Shown: positions 60,869 through 64,000 of the stretch, in pieces | Layout of the letters: the number at the start of each line of letters is the position of its first letter | Numbering within the stretch: the stretch's first letter is position 1 | NCBI RefSeq assembly: GCF_017876625.1 | Contig: NZ_JAGIOH010000001.1 | Span: 4,175,501 to 4,239,500, forward strand | From: Streptomyces syringium | GTDB lineage: Bacteria > Actinomycetota > Actinomycetes > Streptomycetales > Streptomycetaceae | Direction of reading: 5' to 3' | DNA: 64,000 nucleotides | The notes under the pieces: generated by a model | The model's input: only the letters and a program-made list of their open reading frames with translations | Databases searched by the model: none | What the model was told of the DNA's origin: nothing | Made by a program: the position numbers and the translations under genes

Positions 60869-62554
60869 CTAGCCCTTCGCGTCCGCGTAGCACTCCACGA
60901 CCGCCGTGGTGAAGGGGAAGCGGACCGGGGTGCCGTCGAAGACCGCGTCCCCGGCGCGTTCGGAGGCGGTGCGGATGGCCGCGGTGACGGCCTCCGCTTC
61001 CTCCTCGGGGCAGTGCACGATGACCTCGTCGTGCTGGAAGAACACCAGTTCGGCACGGAGGTCCATGAGCTCTTGGCGGAGCGCGGCGAGCAGGACGAGG
61101 GCCCAGTCGGCGGCGCTGCCCTGGACGACGAAGTTACGGGTGAAGCGGCCCCGGGCGCGGCTGGCCGGGGTGCTGCCGTAGCCGCCGCCCTCCCCCGCGT
61201 CGGCGCTCTCCTGGGGGAGCCCCGCCTCCTCGGGCGCGGCCGACGAGGCGGGCGGGCAGGTGCGGCCGAGCCAGGTCCGTACGAGCCGGCCCGCCTCGCC
61301 CGCCCTCGCCGCGTCGTCGACGTACGCGACGGCGGCGGGGAAGCGGCGGCGCAGATCGGCGAGGTGCTTGAGGCCGTCGCCCGAGGTCTGGCCGTAGACC
61401 GCGCCGAGCAGGGCGAGCTTGGCCCGCTCGCGGTCGCCGGAGAACGCCCGGTCGGACAGGGCGGCGTACAGATCCCGCTCGTCGGCCGCGACCTCCATCA
61501 GCCCCGGGTCGCGGGAGACGGCGGCCAGGATCCGCGGCTCCATCTGGTCGGCGTCGGCGACGACGAGCCGCCAGCCGGGGTCGGCGACGACCGCGCGCCG
61601 GATGACCTTCGGGATCTGGAGCGCGCCCCCGCCGTTCGTGGTCCAGCGGCCGGAGACCGTGCCGCTCGGGATGTACTCGGCGCGGAACCGCCCCTCGCGC
61701 ACCCACGTCTGGAGCCAGGACCAGCCGTGGGCGGTGTGCAGGCGGTAGAGCTTCTTGTACCGCAGCAGCGGCTCGACGGCCGGGTGGTCGATCCCCTTGA
61801 GCTCCCAGGCGCGGGTGGAGGACAGGGCGATCCCCTCGCGGGCGAAGGCCTTGACGATGTCGGCCGGCAGATCGGGCCTGACGCGCACGCCGCCCCCGAA
61901 GGCCCGCGAGACCTCCTCCGCCAGCTCGGTCAGCCGCCGCGGCTCCAGGCCGCCGGGCAGGCGCTCGCCGAGCAGCTCCGTCAGCAGCGCGCGGTGCACA
62001 TCGGCCCGCCAGGGCACTCCCGTGCGGTTCATCTCGGCGGCGACCAGCGTCCCCGCGGACTCGGCTGCGATCAGCAGCCGCATCCTGCCGGAGTGCCCGG
62101 TGGCGTCCGTGCGGGCCAGCTGCCCGGCGTAGACCTCCAGGAGCGCGTCCAGGTGCCCGATGCCCGCGGGCAGCGGGACCGGGCCCGGCTCGAAGAGGGA
62201 CGGCTGGCCACCGGCCGCGCGGGCGGGCGGATCGGCGGGCACGGGCAGGCCGCGCAGCCGCGCCCAGGCCGCCGCCAGCGAGCGGGGCTGGCCCGACTGG
62301 CCTTCGGCATGGCCGGTCAGCAGCGCCTCGGCGGCCTCCACGTCATAGCACCGCGGGACGCGGACGCCCGCGGCGAGCAAGCGCGGATACATCTCGGCCG
62401 TGGACCGCCACACCCACCGCTCCACCTCCGGCCGGGCGCGCACGGCGGCGGCCAGGTCGGGGGCGGATTCCACGGGTCCGGCCGGCCCGCCCGCAGGGTC
62501 GAGCGGGCAGAGACGAACACCCCCGTCGCCCGCCTCTGCCACCGCCCATCTCAC
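60869..62554 (-). CDS. Family A DNA polymerase (Pol I-like, no 5' nuclease)
   Basis: 561 residues, annotated in relatives as bifunctional 3'-5' exonuclease/DNA polymerase. Polymerase motif A LVVADADQMEPRILAA, motif B AKLALLGAVYGQTSGDG (K-x7-YG) and motif C FFQHDEVIVHC are intact. The N-terminal 250 residues are an exonuclease-like domain lacking visible DxE acids, so proofreading is doubtful. It is much shorter than PolA and has no 5' nuclease. GTG 62554 chosen; the frame is open beyond. Confidence 0.85.
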   Translation of the reverse strand: MRWAVAEAGDGGVRLCPLDPAGGPAGPVESAPDLAAAVRARPEVERWVWRSTAEMYPRLLAAGVRVPRCYDVEAAEALLTGHAEGQSGQPRSLAAAWARLRGLPVPADPPARAAGGQPSLFEPGPVPLPAGIGHLDALLEVYAGQLARTDATGHSGRMRLLIAAESAGTLVAAEMNRTGVPWRADVHRALLTELLGERLPGGLEPRRLTELAEEVSRAFGGGVRVRPDLPADIVKAFAREGIALSSTRAWELKGIDHPAVEPLLRYKKLYRLHTAHGWSWLQTWVREGRFRAEYIPSGTVSGRWTTNGGGALQIPKVIRRAVVADPGWRLVVADADQMEPRILAAVSRDPGLMEVAADERDLYAALSDRAFSGDRERAKLALLGAVYGQTSGDGLKHLADLRRRFPAAVAYVDDAARAGEAGRLVRTWLGRTCPPASSAAPEEAGLPQESADAGEGGGYGSTPASRARGRFTRNFVVQGSAADWALVLLAALRQELMDLRAELVFFQHDEVIVHCPEEEAEAVTAAIRTASERAGDAVFDGTPVRFPFTTAVVECYADAKG

Positions 62555-62579
62555 GTCCGTGAGTCTGCCAGGGGGGTCT

Positions 62580-62595
62580 GACAACGGCCGTTGTC
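62580..62595. promoter_or_regulatory. Perfect 16-bp palindrome between divergent genes
   Basis: GACAACGGCCGTTGTC, midway in the 90-base divergent interval of the polymerase and zinc-finger genes. A good operator candidate; the regulator is unknown. Confidence 0.5.
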
Positions 62596-62644
62596 CTCGT
62601 GCTCCGCCGTGCGACGACCCGCCGTCCGGCCTACGCTCGAAACC

Positions 62645-62989
62645 ATGAGCGAGCCGAGTGGGGCGAAGGACTGGCAGGTCGCCGCCGACGTCGAGGGGAA
62701 ACCCACCCAGCGGGACTGCGCCCATCTGGGCGAGGTCCGCGAGGTGACGCCGAGCAGCACGGAGGGCTGTGAGGACTGTCTGCGCACCGGGAGCAGCTGG
62801 CTGCATCTGCGCGAGTGCCTCGCCTGCGGCCACGTGGGCTGCTGCGACAGCTCCCCCAACCGGCACGCGAGCGCGCACGCGCGTGGGGAGAGCGGCCACG
62901 ATGTCGCCCGTTCCTTCGAACCGGGCGAGGAATGGGCGTGGTGCTACGCCGACCAGCTCTTGCTGCTGCCGACGGGCGGCGGTCGCTGA
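62645..62989 (+). CDS. UBP-type zinc-finger protein
   Basis: 114 residues. Zinc ligands lie in RDCAHLGEV, EGCEDCLRTG, HLRECLACGHVGCCDSS and RHASAHARGESGH, the zf-UBP pattern. In eukaryotes the domain binds ubiquitin tails; its bacterial role is unclear. TACGCT sits seven bases before ATG 62645 with no ribosome site, suggesting leaderless translation. Confidence 0.9.
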   Translation: MSEPSGAKDWQVAADVEGKPTQRDCAHLGEVREVTPSSTEGCEDCLRTGSSWLHLRECLACGHVGCCDSSPNRHASAHARGESGHDVARSFEPGEEWAWCYADQLLLLPTGGGR

Positions 62990-63045
62990 CCTCGACGTCC
63001 GATGACCGCCAGCGACCGGCCGGGGGGCCTGCGGATGCTGAGCCC

Positions 63046-63561
63046 ATGGACACGACCTATGAGGCCCGGGCCATTGCCCCGGCCGTCCTGCGACAGCTCC
63101 GGGAACGGGACGACGCGGGTGAGACCAGGCGGCCCCTGACCGATCCGGAAGGCGGCGCCCCCTTGCGCTGCTGTCTGCGGCACAGCGAGCCGGGCGAGCG
63201 GATCCTGCTGGTCTCCTACGCGCCCCTGCGCCGCTGGGCAGCCGAAACGGGCGCCGAGCCCGGCCCGTACGACGAGCGCGGGCCCGTCTTCATCCACGCC
63301 GAGGACTGCGCCGGGCAGACCTCGGGCCCCGGCTATCCGGCCGCGATGCACGGCGCGCGCCGGGTGCTGCGCGCGTACGGCCGGGACGGCCGCATCCTCG
63401 GCGGGACGCTGGTCGAGATCCCCCGGGAGCGGGCGGCGGAGGTGGACGACATCCTCCGCGAGGTCCTCGCGGATCCCGAGGTGGCGCTGGTGCACGTCCG
63501 CGCGGTGGAGTTCGGGTGCTTCATGGTCGAGATCCGCAGGGCGCAGGCGGCTGCCGCCTGA
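63046..63561 (+). CDS. DUF1203 protein
   Basis: 171 residues. Conserved DUF1203 blocks: PLRCCLRHSEPGERILLVSYAP, GPVFIHAEDC and YGRDGRILGGTLVE. Function unknown. GATGCT ends six bases before ATG 63046. Confidence 0.85.
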   Translation: MDTTYEARAIAPAVLRQLRERDDAGETRRPLTDPEGGAPLRCCLRHSEPGERILLVSYAPLRRWAAETGAEPGPYDERGPVFIHAEDCAGQTSGPGYPAAMHGARRVLRAYGRDGRILGGTLVEIPRERAAEVDDILREVLADPEVALVHVRAVEFGCFMVEIRRAQAAAA

Positions 63562-63884
63562 GGAGTGAGGCTCGCGTCCCTGAGCCCGCCAGGACCAGAG
63601 GCCGGCCCGCCCCGCCGTGCGAGGTTTTCGCCGTCCCGGACCGGGATTTCGCCCATCGCGAGTGCGGCGAGGACGTCGGCGGCCCGGCCGCCGCCGTCCG
63701 GCGCCGGTCTCTCGTGACCCTGGCGTCGTCGGGCCCGACTGCCCGACGACGCCACACGGGCACCGGCCCCCCGCCTCCGCCGAGGCGGGCAGGCCGTCAG
63801 TTCGCGTGCGGAGCGGTCACCGGGACGGGGCCGACTGTCCCCCGGGGCGCCGTGCGTGGGCACGGCCGCCCCCCGGCGGCTCCG
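63562..63884. other. Intergenic region between DUF1203 and rpsN
   Basis: About 320 bases of non-coding DNA between convergent genes. The only clear structure is the hairpin at 63721-63754. Confidence 0.5.
63721..63754. terminator. Strong hairpin between DUF1203 and rpsN
   Basis: Perfect 14-base-pair stem TGGCGTCGTCGGGC with its complement and a six-base loop. Likely bidirectional. Confidence 0.75.
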
Positions 63885-64000
63885 CTACCAGCTCGACTTG
63901 CGGACTCCCGGCAGGTACCCCGCGTGGGCCTGCTCGCGCAGATTCACCCGGGACAGCCCGAACGTGCGCAGGTAACCGCGCGGACGTCCGTCAACCGAGT
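63885..64000 (-). CDS. rpsN: 30S ribosomal protein S14, C-terminal part (right edge)
   Basis: 38 residues of the C-terminus: SVDGRPRGYLRTFGLSRVNL then REQAHAGYLPGVRKSSW. It lacks the cysteines of the zinc-binding short S14 (CGR/CRVC), so it is the zinc-independent long type that Streptomyces expresses under Zur control. The remaining gene lies outside. Confidence 0.92.
   Translation of the reverse strand, partial: SVDGRPRGYLRTFGLSRVNLREQAHAGYLPGVRKSSW

Overview
This window is high-GC actinobacterial DNA and almost certainly a Streptomyces chromosome. Codons end in G or C, many genes start with GTG or TTG, and the left half has the gene order known around S. coelicolor bldG, hppA, topA and tmk. 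The nearest sequenced strain cannot be named from sequence alone.

Positions 1-34,450 are conserved chromosome. From the left: a partial nhaA, acs, a SulP transporter fused to a carbonic anhydrase, a CooC-like ATPase divergent from a degenerate Fic-domain protein, a likely 6S-like RNA, and a HAD phosphatase. Next is the helicase/secretion-neighbourhood Tad pilus cluster: ssd (CpaE-like), tadA, tadB, tadC, a short pilin, two TadE-like genes and a convergent DEAH helicase. Then come bldG with its anti-sigma-like partner, the proton pyrophosphatase hppA, a lipoprotein, a methyltransferase, topA, an unusual membrane/thymidylate kinase/coiled-coil fusion, the clamp-loader gene holB, a secreted tripeptidyl-type peptidase and tRNA-Thr(CGT).

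Positions 34,450-57,250 are accessory DNA. A VapBC-like pair and a 2-hydroxyacid dehydrogenase come first. They are followed by a biosynthetic gene cluster at about 36.3-50.5 kb. It encodes chorismate entry (class II DAHP synthase), p-aminobenzoate synthesis (PabAB fusion and ADC lyase), an acyl-activating ligase, two acyl carrier proteins, a ketosynthase with a short ketosynthase-like partner, a ketoreductase, a HadA-like dehydratase subunit, a phosphopantetheinyl transferase, an AurF-family diiron N-oxygenase and an MFS exporter. The logic is a p-aminobenzoate-primed chain extended by discrete enzymes, with the aryl amine oxidised to nitroso or nitro. This fits an azoxymycin-type aryl azoxy or nitroaryl polyene pathway. 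In-frame TTA codons in the ligase (two) and DAHP synthase (one) suggest bldA control. After the cluster lie a frameshifted HTH gene, an XRE/DUF397/ATPase regulatory set, Nudix, GNAT, a lipoprotein, an N-methyltransferase and an AlkZ-like glycosylase.

Positions 57,250-64,000 hold a type III PKS (rppA), a TerB protein, the MreB-like gene mbl, a Pol I-like polymerase, a UBP zinc finger, a DUF1203 protein and the 3' end of a zinc-independent-type rpsN. mbl and topA are far apart in S. coelicolor (SCO2451 and SCO3543), so the accessory island lies at a synteny break relative to that genome. Copies of one palindromic intergenic repeat lie on both sides of the island.
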